From positions 309,010 to 373,009 of the forward strand of contig PAPM01000025.1 in assembly GCA_002708905.1 (NCBI GenBank): 64,000 nt of DNA, read 5' to 3'. The first letter of the stretch is position 1, and each line of letters starts with the position of its first letter. Below, piece after piece: positions 44,997 to 53,982 of the stretch. The stretch comes from Pseudomonadales bacterium (lineage in GTDB: Bacteria; Pseudomonadota; Gammaproteobacteria; Pseudomonadales; Ketobacteraceae). A program made the translations under genes and the position numbers. The notes under the pieces were generated by a model. That model was not told the DNA's origin, searched no databases, and worked only from the letters and a program-made list of their open reading frames with translations.

Positions 44997-45896
44997 TCAG
45001 TCATTACTGTGCAGGGTGGTATTGATACCGCCCCAACGACTGGAATCGGTTGGCAATGCCTCGACACAACCGGTTTGGCTGTTACGCCGGAACAGCAATC
45101 CCGGTGCGCCGGATAATTCACGGGCGGACACCACCTTGCCATCCGGTAAACGCACCTTGGTTCCTGCAGTCACATACAAGCCGGCTTCCACAATGGAATC
45201 ATCACCCAGAGAAATACCAATCCCTGCATTGGCTCCCAATAAACTGCGCTCACCGATCGCATTCACCTGCTTGCCGCCACCGGACAGGGTTCCCATGATG
45301 GAGGAACCGGCCCCCACATCCGATTTCGCGCCCACGACAACGCCTGGTGTTACCCGGCCTTCGATCATACACTCCCCCAGGCTGCCTGCATTGAAGTTGA
45401 CGAAGCCTTCGTGCATCACGGTCGTACCCGGCGCCAGATGCGCACCCAGGCGAACACGATCCGCATCCGCGATGCGTACCCCCGGCGGGATCACGTAGTC
45501 CACCATGCGGGGAAACTTATCGATGGAAAACACTGTGAGATGATGAGCCTCACCCACCAACGCCAAGCGCAGCGCATCCACTGTAGTAGGCAATACCGGA
45601 CCGGCAGAGGTCCAGGCCACATTCTGCAGCAGTGCAAAAATACCATCCAGATTCATGGAATTGGGTTGCATAGCGCACTCTGACAACAAATGCAGCCGTA
45701 GATACACTTCCTCAGTGGAAGCGGGGGCCGTTGAGAAATCCTCGATGGCTACCTCAATAATTTCGCCCTTGATCAAACCGGCCTGTTTAGCCAGACAATT
45801 GCGTTCAATGCGCTGATTATCACGGGGAAACCATACATCAATGACGGTTCCGGAAGCGGCGTCGGTATAGCAATGCCCTACTCTGGTCATACTCAT
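44997..45896 (-). CDS. dapD: 2,3,4,5-tetrahydropyridine-2,6-dicarboxylate N-succinyltransferase (DapD-like)
   Basis: A 299-residue left-handed beta-helix acyltransferase. The hexapeptide repeats (VRIADADRVRLGAHLAPGT, MIEGRVTPGVVVGAKSDVGA) and SIMGTLSGGGK match DapD of the longer type found in actinobacteria and some pseudomonads. It would make N-succinyl-2-amino-6-oxopimelate in lysine and meso-DAP synthesis. AGGAG precedes the ATG. Its separation from other dap genes is common. Confidence 0.85.
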   Translation of the reverse strand: MSMTRVGHCYTDAASGTVIDVWFPRDNQRIERNCLAKQAGLIKGEIIEVAIEDFSTAPASTEEVYLRLHLLSECAMQPNSMNLDGIFALLQNVAWTSAGPVLPTTVDALRLALVGEAHHLTVFSIDKFPRMVDYVIPPGVRIADADRVRLGAHLAPGTTVMHEGFVNFNAGSLGECMIEGRVTPGVVVGAKSDVGAGSSIMGTLSGGGKQVNAIGERSLLGANAGIGISLGDDSIVEAGLYVTAGTKVRLPDGKVVSARELSGAPGLLFRRNSQTGCVEALPTDSSRWGGINTTLHSND

Positions 45897-45927
45897 AAAA
45901 CTCTCCTTATCATCAACATAACGGTTC

Positions 45928-46899
45928 CTAACGACTGATCGCCCTGAATCTCGCCGGTGTCATACCCGCGTGGCGCTTGAACAAACGACGAAAGTGATTC
46001 ACATCCCGATACCCTACCTGCTCCGCGACTTGCTCAACTTGCGATGCAGAATTCTCCAACAGTTGCTTTGCCGCTTCCACCCGTATTTTTTGTAGATAGT
46101 TGAGGGGGGTTTCGCCGGAGGCATCCGTAAACCGGCGCTTGAAATTACGTGGACTCATGCCATATTGCCTGGCCAGTTCATCCAACTTGATCTCTGAGGC
46201 AAAATGCTGCTCCATCCACTGCTGGATGGATTGCACGCGTTCATCATTGTGCATACGGTGATGCATTATGCCCGCATACATGGACTGGGAACTGCGTCCC
46301 AGATCCAACAACAATGCATTGGCACACTGGCGGGCCATTTCCTTTCCACATAGTTTTTCCACCAGATAAAGCGCCAGGTCATTGCCGGCATAACCACCAC
46401 CCGCAGTAATAATATTGCCTTGCTCAATATAGAGTTGGTCCGGCTCCATATGCACCGACGGGAAACAACGGCGCACCCTGTCGATCATACCCCAGTGCGT
46501 GGTCGCCCGTTTACCATCGAGCAATCCCGCTGCTGCGAGCAATACCATGCCGGTACACACCGAGCCGATCAAGGCACCGCGTTCAGACTGTTGCTGCAAC
46601 CAGGGTATTACCGGCGCCGATAACTGCAAGCAGGATTCGATCCCTTCGCCGCAGGAGGTCACCAGGATAACGTCGGGCTCATCCGCATCAAGAATCGCTA
46701 CATCCACTTCAATTTTTAGCCCGGTTCGAGTCAACACCGGCCTGCCGTCAAGAGAGGCCACCTGCACCGTAAAACGGGGTTCAAAGTCGGCCCCCGTCAG
46801 GTAGTTCCACATGGTTCCGGTATAGGCAAACACCTCCAACGGGCCTACCACCGTGGACGCAAAGCCAAATTGCTGAGCATAGATCAGGACCTTTTTCAT
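45928..46899 (-). CDS. GlxA-type transcriptional regulator (DJ-1/PfpI plus AraC HTH)
   Basis: A 323-residue regulator. The N-terminal DJ-1/PfpI-like domain has the nucleophile-elbow-like GSVCTGMVLLAAAGLLDG; the C-terminal AraC domain has two HTHs (LDELARQYGMSPRNFKRRF and VEQVAEQVGYRDVNHFRRLF). It lies between dapD and an oppositely transcribed HD-domain gene, which it may control. ATG 46899 follows GGCGGAG. Confidence 0.88.
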   Translation of the reverse strand: MKKVLIYAQQFGFASTVVGPLEVFAYTGTMWNYLTGADFEPRFTVQVASLDGRPVLTRTGLKIEVDVAILDADEPDVILVTSCGEGIESCLQLSAPVIPWLQQQSERGALIGSVCTGMVLLAAAGLLDGKRATTHWGMIDRVRRCFPSVHMEPDQLYIEQGNIITAGGGYAGNDLALYLVEKLCGKEMARQCANALLLDLGRSSQSMYAGIMHHRMHNDERVQSIQQWMEQHFASEIKLDELARQYGMSPRNFKRRFTDASGETPLNYLQKIRVEAAKQLLENSASQVEQVAEQVGYRDVNHFRRLFKRHAGMTPARFRAISR

Positions 46900-47015
46900 G
46901 AACTCGCCTCCGCCATGGCTTGGCATAAATAGTATTAAAACATGTCATATATGCCAATCACTTATTCCCGAGCACAAGCACTATATTGACCACTCAACAC
47001 ACGACGGAGGCACCA

Positions 47016-47765
47016 ATGGATACTTTGATCGCAAGCAACGGGGCCCTGAACACCCGAGCCCGCTGGCGCTTCACCCTGCAGGCGGTGGAAGCCAAACTGA
47101 AGATCATGCTACCCACTCTTAAATTAACCTTTGGGGATAAGCGGGGCCGTGCGCTGGGCAAACTGGACCTGGGCGCCATCCCATATCCGGACAGCTGCTT
47201 TGCCTTGGCCGCCGTTGAAGCAATGGAGTCCGCCTCCACACCCGCCCTGGTACACCACTGCTACCGTACCTACATCTGGGGCTCCCTGTTACGACAACTG
47301 GATACCAATCCATGCGATCCAGAGATACTGTTCGTGAGTGCGATGCTGCATGACCTGGGCTTAACGGAGCAACACCACAGCTGCTGTGCCAGCGGTCACT
47401 GTTTTACCTGGGATGGAGTCTATGCTGCCAAGCCGGTACTGGAACTGGCGGAACCGGAACGGGCACAACGGGTAAGCGACGCCATTCTGCATCACCTGAA
47501 CATCCAGGTACCCGGTGAAGACCATGGCTGGGAAGCGCATTACCTGCAGGCTGGCGCGTCTCTTGATGTAACCGGGCAACGTTACGACGATATCCCGGCT
47601 CTTATACGTGATGAAGTACTGTCTGAACACCCCAGGCTTCAACTGAAACGGGAGCTGCAGCACTGGGTGGATCGCGAAACCGCGCTGCATCCAAACTCAC
47701 GATTTGCCGCCATGAAACGACTGGGGTTTAAAGGCATCATCCGGAAAGCACCGTTTGAATCCTGA
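47016..47765 (+). CDS. HD-domain protein (cyanamide-hydratase-like)
   Basis: A 249-residue metal-dependent HD protein. Ligands lie in HHCYRTYIWG and MLHDLGL (the HD pair), followed by a third His in DAILHHLNIQ. The nearest recognised relatives are the HD hydrolases of the cyanamide/urea type. GGAGG lies just upstream of the ATG. It is divergent from the GlxA-type regulator. Confidence 0.78.
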   Translation: MDTLIASNGALNTRARWRFTLQAVEAKLKIMLPTLKLTFGDKRGRALGKLDLGAIPYPDSCFALAAVEAMESASTPALVHHCYRTYIWGSLLRQLDTNPCDPEILFVSAMLHDLGLTEQHHSCCASGHCFTWDGVYAAKPVLELAEPERAQRVSDAILHHLNIQVPGEDHGWEAHYLQAGASLDVTGQRYDDIPALIRDEVLSEHPRLQLKRELQHWVDRETALHPNSRFAAMKRLGFKGIIRKAPFES

Positions 47766-47880
47766 AAACAGCGACACTGATGGAAAACGACACTTGTGAA
47801 ATACTGATGAAGTTTGCAGAACGGGAGGGAAACCTGCCATCAACAGGGATGACAGGTTCTTGAGTCAAATGACCGAAAAC

Positions 47881-48375
47881 TCACAACACCGCGAGCGCGG
47901 CTTCGTAGTTGGGCTCATCTGCGATTTCCCCCACCTGCTCTGTGTGCAGAACTTTGCCGTTCGCATCAATCACCACCACCGCCCGCGACAACAATCCGGC
48001 TAAGGGTCCGGTGCTGAAGTTGACCCCATAATCGTTGCCAAACGTAGAACGGAAAGTGGAACCGATTTTCACATTGGCAATGCCTTCGGCGCCGCAAAAA
48101 CGGCTCATGGCAAAAGGCAGGTCCGCGGCCACGCAGATCACAACCGTATTATCCAATGCGGCCGCTTTCTGATTAAAAGTGCGTACTGACGTGGCGCAGG
48201 TAGGCGTATCAATGGAAGGGAAAATATTCAAAATCACCCGCTTGCCGGCCAATGATTCTGAGGTCAGTTCGGACAGGTCTCCCTGGACCAAAGTGTAGGC
48301 TGGAGCCTGAGAACCCACTTCCGGCAATTCACCCACAGTTTCAAAGGGATTGCCTTGTAAAGTTACCGTTGCCAT
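47881..48375 (-). CDS. tpx: Thiol peroxidase (atypical 2-Cys peroxiredoxin)
   Basis: A 164-residue Tpx. The peroxidatic Cys60 is in DTPTCATSVR and the resolving Cys94 in SRFCGAEG, at the normal Tpx spacing. It reduces hydrogen and alkyl hydroperoxides using thioredoxin. AAGGA lies just before the ATG. Confidence 0.95.
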   Translation of the reverse strand: MATVTLQGNPFETVGELPEVGSQAPAYTLVQGDLSELTSESLAGKRVILNIFPSIDTPTCATSVRTFNQKAAALDNTVVICVAADLPFAMSRFCGAEGIANVKIGSTFRSTFGNDYGVNFSTGPLAGLLSRAVVVIDANGKVLHTEQVGEIADEPNYEAALAVL

Positions 48376-48486
48376 ATTGAAATCCTTATTCTCGTCGATT
48401 GATTCTTGTCTAGCGAGTATGCGCTACACAGACTGTATTAAATGTGGATTCAAAAAGAAACGACTTTCTCCGCAAGCCTTGTAACG

Positions 48487-48516
48487 AAAAAATAAGGAGC
48501 CTCTCGGCTCCTTATT
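48487..48516 (-). terminator. Rho-independent terminator of the DUF3604 gene
   Basis: Arms AATAAGGAGCC (48491-48501) and GGCTCCTTATT (48506-48516) pair around TCTC. On the minus strand the stem runs into a T-tract, placing it about 25 nt after the DUF3604 stop. Confidence 0.85.
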
Positions 48517-48540
48517 CACTAGCGGGACACTGATCCAATA

Positions 48541-50535
48541 TTAGTCATTAACGACTTCGATAAAGATCGGGTTGGTGTGGAAGGTCAGATCAGCCCAGGC
48601 TTCCACATCGTAGTTCAATACACCATTGATATGAGTGGGGCAGGCAGCATCTTCACAGGGGATATTGGCTGCCAGATCGTCGCGCAGCGGGTTACCGTCC
48701 ATATCGCGCATATAAGGAGTACCGGCAGGCAGGTTGGAACCCCGGGCACGGATGTAGCTGTCACCGCTGGCCTTGAACAGATGTATCAGTTTACTGCGCT
48801 GGTCACGTTTGTGCTTGTGTCCCCAACGCTTACCAAAGTCAGTCCAGGTACGGGCAATGTGGGTGGAAGCCGGCGCCAGCGGATTGTAATAATCAGCATC
48901 CGTGGGTTCAACCAAACCATTCACTGCTCCCATAATCAGGTCTACCTGCGCCAGCTCCGGTTCATTCAAAGGAACGCGCTTGCCAATCTGCAACAAAGCC
49001 GGGTTATCGAATTTGTACTGGCTGTTGTTGGCACCTTGTGGATCGGTCAGTTCCAGCACAACCCAAACCATCTGCCCTTTGCGCACCTTCAGTGTTTCAC
49101 CCATAGTCGCACAACGATGGCCGGCACAGGCCTTGAATTCCAGGTCGCCTTTAATCAGGTCACCGCGCACCGCAAAACTGTTACCGGAACGCAACGCATC
49201 CACCACGGCTTTCGCTTCGTCTTCTTCACCGTCTTCCAACCAGACGTATTGCTTCTGGTATTCACCGGGCCAGAAATCGCCCGTGGTTTCAAAGTCGAGA
49301 GGACCGAAAGAACCGCGGTTGTGCCAATCGGAGCTGGCGAAGTACCAGAACCGGCGGCCTTCGCTCAACAGCGCATCCCACATGGTACGAATACCAGGGC
49401 GGCAGGCTGTTACACGGGCTGGGTCAGTGCTGTCGGAAAGCTCTTCGAATTCACCACCAGCCAGAAAATCGGCTGCAGTGATCGGCGTTCCGTCAAAGTG
49501 ATAACCGGGCTTGGCGGCTTCAGCACCGGCATAACAACCGGTACCACCGAAAGTATAAAAGCCGGCGGTGGGACGGCTGGTGCTGTAACCACCACGACCA
49601 CCGGAAGACTGGTGACCCGGCTCAGACTCAAAACCGAATGCGACTTCGGGTGCCATGCTGTTCCAGTCACGGATGTGCTCGATGTTGTAACCACGATTGG
49701 AGCCAGGTGTGAAAGGCCCCTGCCGTTCAATGTGGGATTGCACCGCAAAAGATTCACCGGGAAAGTTTTCCTGCATCCACATAACTGCAGCAGTGGATTT
49801 GACATGATCGCCACTGTCATCGGTGTTCACCCCACCCACCAGGGTAGCGTTGTAATCAGCGGGGCCTTCTTCCGGACGCCCTGCAAACAATGCTTTCAAT
49901 TTGTCGTTGCTTTCTGGGCTCAGTTCACAGGTCCAGCCCTGACCGCCACCCATACTGGTGTCATCGGAGTTGGAAGCGAAGCAGTATTCGAACTGCGCCA
50001 GCGCATCGGCATTGGGTTCCTCCCCGTACTGACCATTACTGATGGAAGCACTGGTATGTTCGTGACCCGGCACAACCCACTCCAGACCCAGGAACGCCGT
50101 TTTACCTTCGTTGGCAGGCAGATTACGTTCTTCCACAATGCTGGGAACCTGGAATTCCTGCAGGCTCTGCCAACGCCACATGGTCTGCACCTGGCCACCG
50201 TTACGCATGGTTTCGTAGCGGATGTCGCCCTTGATGTCGGCGGCACCACCAGGCAAAGAATTTACCCATAAGCCACTACCGGCATCACTGTCTCGGTTCA
50301 TATACAGGAAGTCGCTGATGCGGCAATCCCGTGAACCACGGCCGCTGTGGCCCACCTGAATAAACCAGTCCAGGTATTCCAGCGATTTGCGGGTCAGGGT
50401 TTTTACCGAGGTGGAACCGTCGGAACAGGTAGTGTGGTTGTGGAAGTCACCGGACAGATACTGCCCGGCGGTGGCGGTGCCCGCAGCGCCAAGTACGGCG
50501 GCTGCCAGAGCAGCGGACATAACATTATTCTTCAT
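48541..50535 (-). CDS. DUF3604 domain-containing secreted protein
   Basis: A 664-residue protein with a signal peptide (cleavage after about ATA-GQ, residue 23). The mature part opens with GDFHNHTTCSDG, a PHP-like metal-binding start, and has further His/Asp sites (VVPGHEHTSAS, WHNRGSFG). DUF3604 proteins are common in marine gammaproteobacteria but have no established function. It is divergent from the PpiC/HupE operon, sharing its 261-nt promoter region, so a functional link with metal uptake is possible. Confidence 0.85.
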   Translation of the reverse strand: MKNNVMSAALAAAVLGAAGTATAGQYLSGDFHNHTTCSDGSTSVKTLTRKSLEYLDWFIQVGHSGRGSRDCRISDFLYMNRDSDAGSGLWVNSLPGGAADIKGDIRYETMRNGGQVQTMWRWQSLQEFQVPSIVEERNLPANEGKTAFLGLEWVVPGHEHTSASISNGQYGEEPNADALAQFEYCFASNSDDTSMGGGQGWTCELSPESNDKLKALFAGRPEEGPADYNATLVGGVNTDDSGDHVKSTAAVMWMQENFPGESFAVQSHIERQGPFTPGSNRGYNIEHIRDWNSMAPEVAFGFESEPGHQSSGGRGGYSTSRPTAGFYTFGGTGCYAGAEAAKPGYHFDGTPITAADFLAGGEFEELSDSTDPARVTACRPGIRTMWDALLSEGRRFWYFASSDWHNRGSFGPLDFETTGDFWPGEYQKQYVWLEDGEEDEAKAVVDALRSGNSFAVRGDLIKGDLEFKACAGHRCATMGETLKVRKGQMVWVVLELTDPQGANNSQYKFDNPALLQIGKRVPLNEPELAQVDLIMGAVNGLVEPTDADYYNPLAPASTHIARTWTDFGKRWGHKHKRDQRSKLIHLFKASGDSYIRARGSNLPAGTPYMRDMDGNPLRDDLAANIPCEDAACPTHINGVLNYDVEAWADLTFHTNPIFIEVVND

Positions 50536-50796
50536 GGATTAACTCCAGAGTCTTATAGAAATAGGGGACGGAATTTCGTTTAGTTAGCTAAGGCAAAAGA
50601 ACAGGCTGAACCAATACGGCTGGAAGCAGCGACTGATCACGGGCTCATTGCACAAAAAGTTCGTGTCAATCTGGTGGGCGTTTGTTGAATATTTTTTGAC
50701 TATTTCATTGCTGGATTAGTATCCAGCTGGTCATATTTCTGTAGCTAATTTGAACTATAACTGAGCGCCCATCCACTGAGATTCGAGACCGGATCG

Positions 50797-51708
50797 ATGA
50801 CTGCCTTTATTTCCAACCTGCTGCGGGAACCCCTGGTCCAGTTTTTATTACTGGGTGGACTGATCTTTGGTGCTGACCTCTGGGTAACCAGTCAGCAGGA
50901 TGATCCCCGCCGCATCGTAGTGGATGACAGCCGCTATCAGGAGCTGCAGCAAATCTTTGTAGAAGGGCAGGGACGGGAGCCGTCAGCCAATGAAATGAAG
51001 AACATGATCGTCAAGTGGGCGGAGAACGAAGTGCTCTACCGAGAGGCGCTGAGCATGGGGTTGGAGAACGGGGATGACATGATTCGCAACCGGATTATTC
51101 TCAAGCTGCGCAATATCCTGTTCAACAATGCTATTGCAGAGAACCCCACCGAGGGCGAACTCACAGAGTTCTTTGAATTTCATCGCCGGCAATACGATAT
51201 CCCGGAAAAATTCGATATCGAGCAATTCATTGCCAGCGATCTAGACTCCGCAACGGAAGCGCAGATGCTGGCAGACACATTGAATGCCGGCTCGCCGTTA
51301 CCGGAGCTTTACCAGAATAATCTTCGTAGTTACCAGCAACGACCTTCCAGCAATCTGGCAGCCCTGTTTGGCGCCGATACACAGGCCGCACTGTTGGCGG
51401 CAGAGACCGGACACTGGATCGTGTTGCAGCAAGCAGGCCACCTGCGCCTTGCCAGAATAGCTCAACGCCACCCGGCACAACAGGTGCAATTGAGTGACGT
51501 TAAATCTGCCGTCACCCGGGACTGGAAAAAATTCCGCTATGACATTCAACTGGCAGACCAGACCCGTGCCATTGCAGATCGTTACTCTATAAAAATGAGC
51601 CTGAGCCCGCAATTGGAAGCCAGAATGCAGCTTTCCATTTCAAATAAGGAACTGCACCCCGCAACAGCTTCCGGTGAGGTTGCCGCTCCCCGCGCGGCAA
51701 TGAATTAA
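50797..51708 (+). CDS. PpiC-type peptidyl-prolyl isomerase-like membrane-anchored protein
   Basis: A 303-residue protein with an N-terminal membrane anchor (about 13-29: VQFLLLGGLIFGADLWV) and SurA/PpiD-like helices (NEMKNMIVKWAENEVLYREAL). The following parvulin-like part is weak, so isomerase activity is doubtful and it may be a chaperone. It is the first gene of the run with three HupE/UreJ genes; this pairing is common in related genomes. Confidence 0.72.
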   Translation: MTAFISNLLREPLVQFLLLGGLIFGADLWVTSQQDDPRRIVVDDSRYQELQQIFVEGQGREPSANEMKNMIVKWAENEVLYREALSMGLENGDDMIRNRIILKLRNILFNNAIAENPTEGELTEFFEFHRRQYDIPEKFDIEQFIASDLDSATEAQMLADTLNAGSPLPELYQNNLRSYQQRPSSNLAALFGADTQAALLAAETGHWIVLQQAGHLRLARIAQRHPAQQVQLSDVKSAVTRDWKKFRYDIQLADQTRAIADRYSIKMSLSPQLEARMQLSISNKELHPATASGEVAAPRAAMN

Positions 51709-51720
51709 GGGACAGCGAAG

Positions 51721-52677
51721 ATGAGATGGTTCTTGCCGCTGCTCTTGTTCATGCAACTGTGGACACAAACCGCCTTTGCCCACAACACGCCCATTGCTTT
51801 GCTCACCCTCAGCGAACGCCAGGTGGGAGTATTCGATGCCGATTGGACCTATTCCTCTTCCACCATCGTGAATCCTCCGGCCCCCACATTTCCAGCACAC
51901 TGCACCTTTGACTACCCAAGATTGAACTGTGGTGAAACCGGATTGGTGGGAACCTTAACCATGGAGCAACTGGGGGAGCGATATTCCGCCGCCGTTGTGC
52001 AAATACACTGGCAGGATGGGCGTACTGATGCCTATACGCTCACCGGTGCCAATCCAACGATTACCCTGACGCCCACCGGGAAATTGCCCCTGGATCAAGT
52101 GGCAGCGGCTTACATTCCACTGGGGTTTGAGCACATCCTGCTTGGAGTGGATCATTTGCTCTTCGTGCTGGGGTTGATGTGGTTGGTAAGCAGCACCGCT
52201 ATGCTGGTGAAAACCATTACCGCCTTTACCATTGCCCACAGCCTGACCTTGGCAGCTGTGACCCTGGGTTGGATCGGTGTACCGGAGCAGCCGGTAAATG
52301 CGGCCATTGCGCTCAGCATCGCCATTGTGGCTGTAGAAGTCCTGAAACATCAACGAGGCGAGCGCTGCCTCAGTGCCGATATTCCCTGGGCCATCGCCTT
52401 CGGTTTCGGGCTGTTGCACGGTTTTGGTTTTGCCGGAGCACTCACCAAGATCGGACTGCCCCAGGAAAATGTCCCCAGTGCCTTGTTGTTTTTTAATGTC
52501 GGTGTGGAACTGGGCCAGCTGGCTTTTGTGCTGGTGATGCTGGCGCTGGTCTGGAGCCACAAGGTATTGCAGGCCCAACTACCTGCCTGGAGCCGCCCTG
52601 CCACGATTTACGGTATGGGGGCCATTGGCAGTTTCTGGTTTTTAAGTCGACTTCACCTGATCTTAATCGGCGCCTAA
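51721..52677 (+). CDS. HupE/UreJ family metal transporter-like protein, long form
   Basis: A 318-residue protein. A signal peptide ends at AFA, so the mature protein begins with His-Asn-Thr. An extracytoplasmic beta-rich domain (about 20-130) precedes six membrane segments. The family motif H-x5-DH is HILLGVDH, and further conserved signatures are FTIAHSLTLA and GLLHGFGFA. HupE/UreJ proteins mediate nickel or cobalt uptake. There are no hydrogenase or urease genes here, so the metal is uncertain. It starts 12 nt after the PpiC-like gene. Confidence 0.85.
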   Translation: MRWFLPLLLFMQLWTQTAFAHNTPIALLTLSERQVGVFDADWTYSSSTIVNPPAPTFPAHCTFDYPRLNCGETGLVGTLTMEQLGERYSAAVVQIHWQDGRTDAYTLTGANPTITLTPTGKLPLDQVAAAYIPLGFEHILLGVDHLLFVLGLMWLVSSTAMLVKTITAFTIAHSLTLAAVTLGWIGVPEQPVNAAIALSIAIVAVEVLKHQRGERCLSADIPWAIAFGFGLLHGFGFAGALTKIGLPQENVPSALLFFNVGVELGQLAFVLVMLALVWSHKVLQAQLPAWSRPATIYGMGAIGSFWFLSRLHLILIGA

Positions 52678-52726
52678 GTCCGGCTAACCCTGCTAAACAA
52701 GATCAAAAACATTACGGAGAGTCTGC

Positions 52727-53344
52727 ATGAAGTACCTGGCACTTAAACAACATACGACAAAGTGGACGCTGACTTTGACTCTGCTGACAATGGCAGGTAC
52801 CGCCTCCGCCCATACTGAAACCGGGGTCGCCGGAGGCTTGATCAGCGGCTTCCTGCACCCCTTGTTCGGACTCGACCATTTGATCGCCATGGTGGCGGTC
52901 GGCCTGTGGGGGGCGCAACTTGAACGCCCCGCCATCTGGTTGTTACCCATTACTTTTCCAGCCGTCATGGCGGTGGGTGGTTTACTGGGTGTGGCCGGTG
53001 TAGCGCTGCCGGGCATCGAAATCGGCATCGCACTTTCCGCGTTGGCGCTGGGCACAATGGTGGCCACCAATGCCCGACCACCTCTCTGGATTGCTGCAGT
53101 ATTGGTTGGCTTCTTCGCCGTGTTTCATGGTCACGCCCATGGGGCCGAGTTGCCGACGGCAGCCAATCCTTTGGCCTATGGTGTAGGGTTCATCACCTGC
53201 ACCGGCTTGCTGCATCTGTCCGGAATTTTACTGGGCACACTCACTCGCTGGCCGGCAGGCCGACAAGCAATACGGGGCCTGGGGGGGCTGATTGCCGCAC
53301 TGGGAGCCTATTTTTCGGCGGCGGCCTTCGGCCTGATTGCCTGA
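52727..53344 (+). CDS. HupE/UreJ family protein, short form
   Basis: A 205-residue classical HupE/UreJ: a signal peptide cleaved before HTETGVAGG gives an N-terminal His, then GFLHPLFGLDH carries the H-x5-DH metal motif and MVAVGLWGAQL the next helix. Six membrane segments are predicted. The second of three consecutive HupE-like genes. Confidence 0.88.
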   Translation: MKYLALKQHTTKWTLTLTLLTMAGTASAHTETGVAGGLISGFLHPLFGLDHLIAMVAVGLWGAQLERPAIWLLPITFPAVMAVGGLLGVAGVALPGIEIGIALSALALGTMVATNARPPLWIAAVLVGFFAVFHGHAHGAELPTAANPLAYGVGFITCTGLLHLSGILLGTLTRWPAGRQAIRGLGGLIAALGAYFSAAAFGLIA

Positions 53345-53371
53345 ATCATCAAGACGGGCTGGTATCATAAT

Positions 53372-53977
53372 ATGCAACGAAAATTACCCTTAATCCTGGT
53401 GCTTGCGTTAATTCCCCAATGCAGTTGGGCCCATCTGGTGTCCACCCGATTCGGAGAATTTTACGCCGGCATGTTGCACCCGGTGTTGGCCCTGAATCAT
53501 CTGCTCCCCTGGTTGGCCCTGGCGTTGCTCGCCGGTTTGCAACCGGTGGAAAGTGCACGTCGCAATCTGCTTCTGTTTCCCCTGGCGGTGGCCACCGGAA
53601 CGGTCCTGGGTTGCCTGTTTCCGGAATCCAGCCTGATCAGTCAGGTGAATCTGCTGGCCTTTTTCAGCCTCGGTCTGTTGGTTACCCTGGCGCTGCGACT
53701 GCATCAATCGCTGTTCACCGCAGTGGCACTGGTTTTTGGTGTAATCGAAGGCTATGGAAACGGCACCCTTGACGTCTTTGGTACAGGATTCTTGCTGTAT
53801 GTAGCCGGGGTGACGGTAGCTGCCTACATCGTCATGACGATCACCAGTGCCGCCGCCAACTGGATCAGCGGGCACCAGCAGTGGGGCAGCATTGCCGTGC
53901 GCGCTCTGGGCAGTTGGATCATGGCCGCCGGTATTCTCTATAGCGGATTTCTGATCCTGCCCGCTCTGCAAAGTTGA
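53372..53977 (+). CDS. HupE/UreJ family protein with variant metal motif
   Basis: A 201-residue HupE/UreJ-like protein. The signal peptide ends at SWA and the mature protein begins with His-Leu-Val. The family motif reads HPVLALNH, so the conserved Asp of H-x5-DH is Asn. Six membrane helices are predicted. It may be a regulatory or specificity-shifted partner of the two preceding proteins. Confidence 0.78.
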   Translation: MQRKLPLILVLALIPQCSWAHLVSTRFGEFYAGMLHPVLALNHLLPWLALALLAGLQPVESARRNLLLFPLAVATGTVLGCLFPESSLISQVNLLAFFSLGLLVTLALRLHQSLFTAVALVFGVIEGYGNGTLDVFGTGFLLYVAGVTVAAYIVMTITSAAANWISGHQQWGSIAVRALGSWIMAAGILYSGFLILPALQS

Positions 53978-53982
53978 AGTCG

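Noticed and set aside
48577..50271. 564-residue plus-strand open frame antisense to DUF3604
   Set aside because: Low-complexity composition, no family features, and fully inside a gene with signal peptide and metal motifs.
50797..53977. HupE genes as part of a hydrogenase or urease operon
   Set aside because: No hup, hyp or ure genes lie anywhere in the window.
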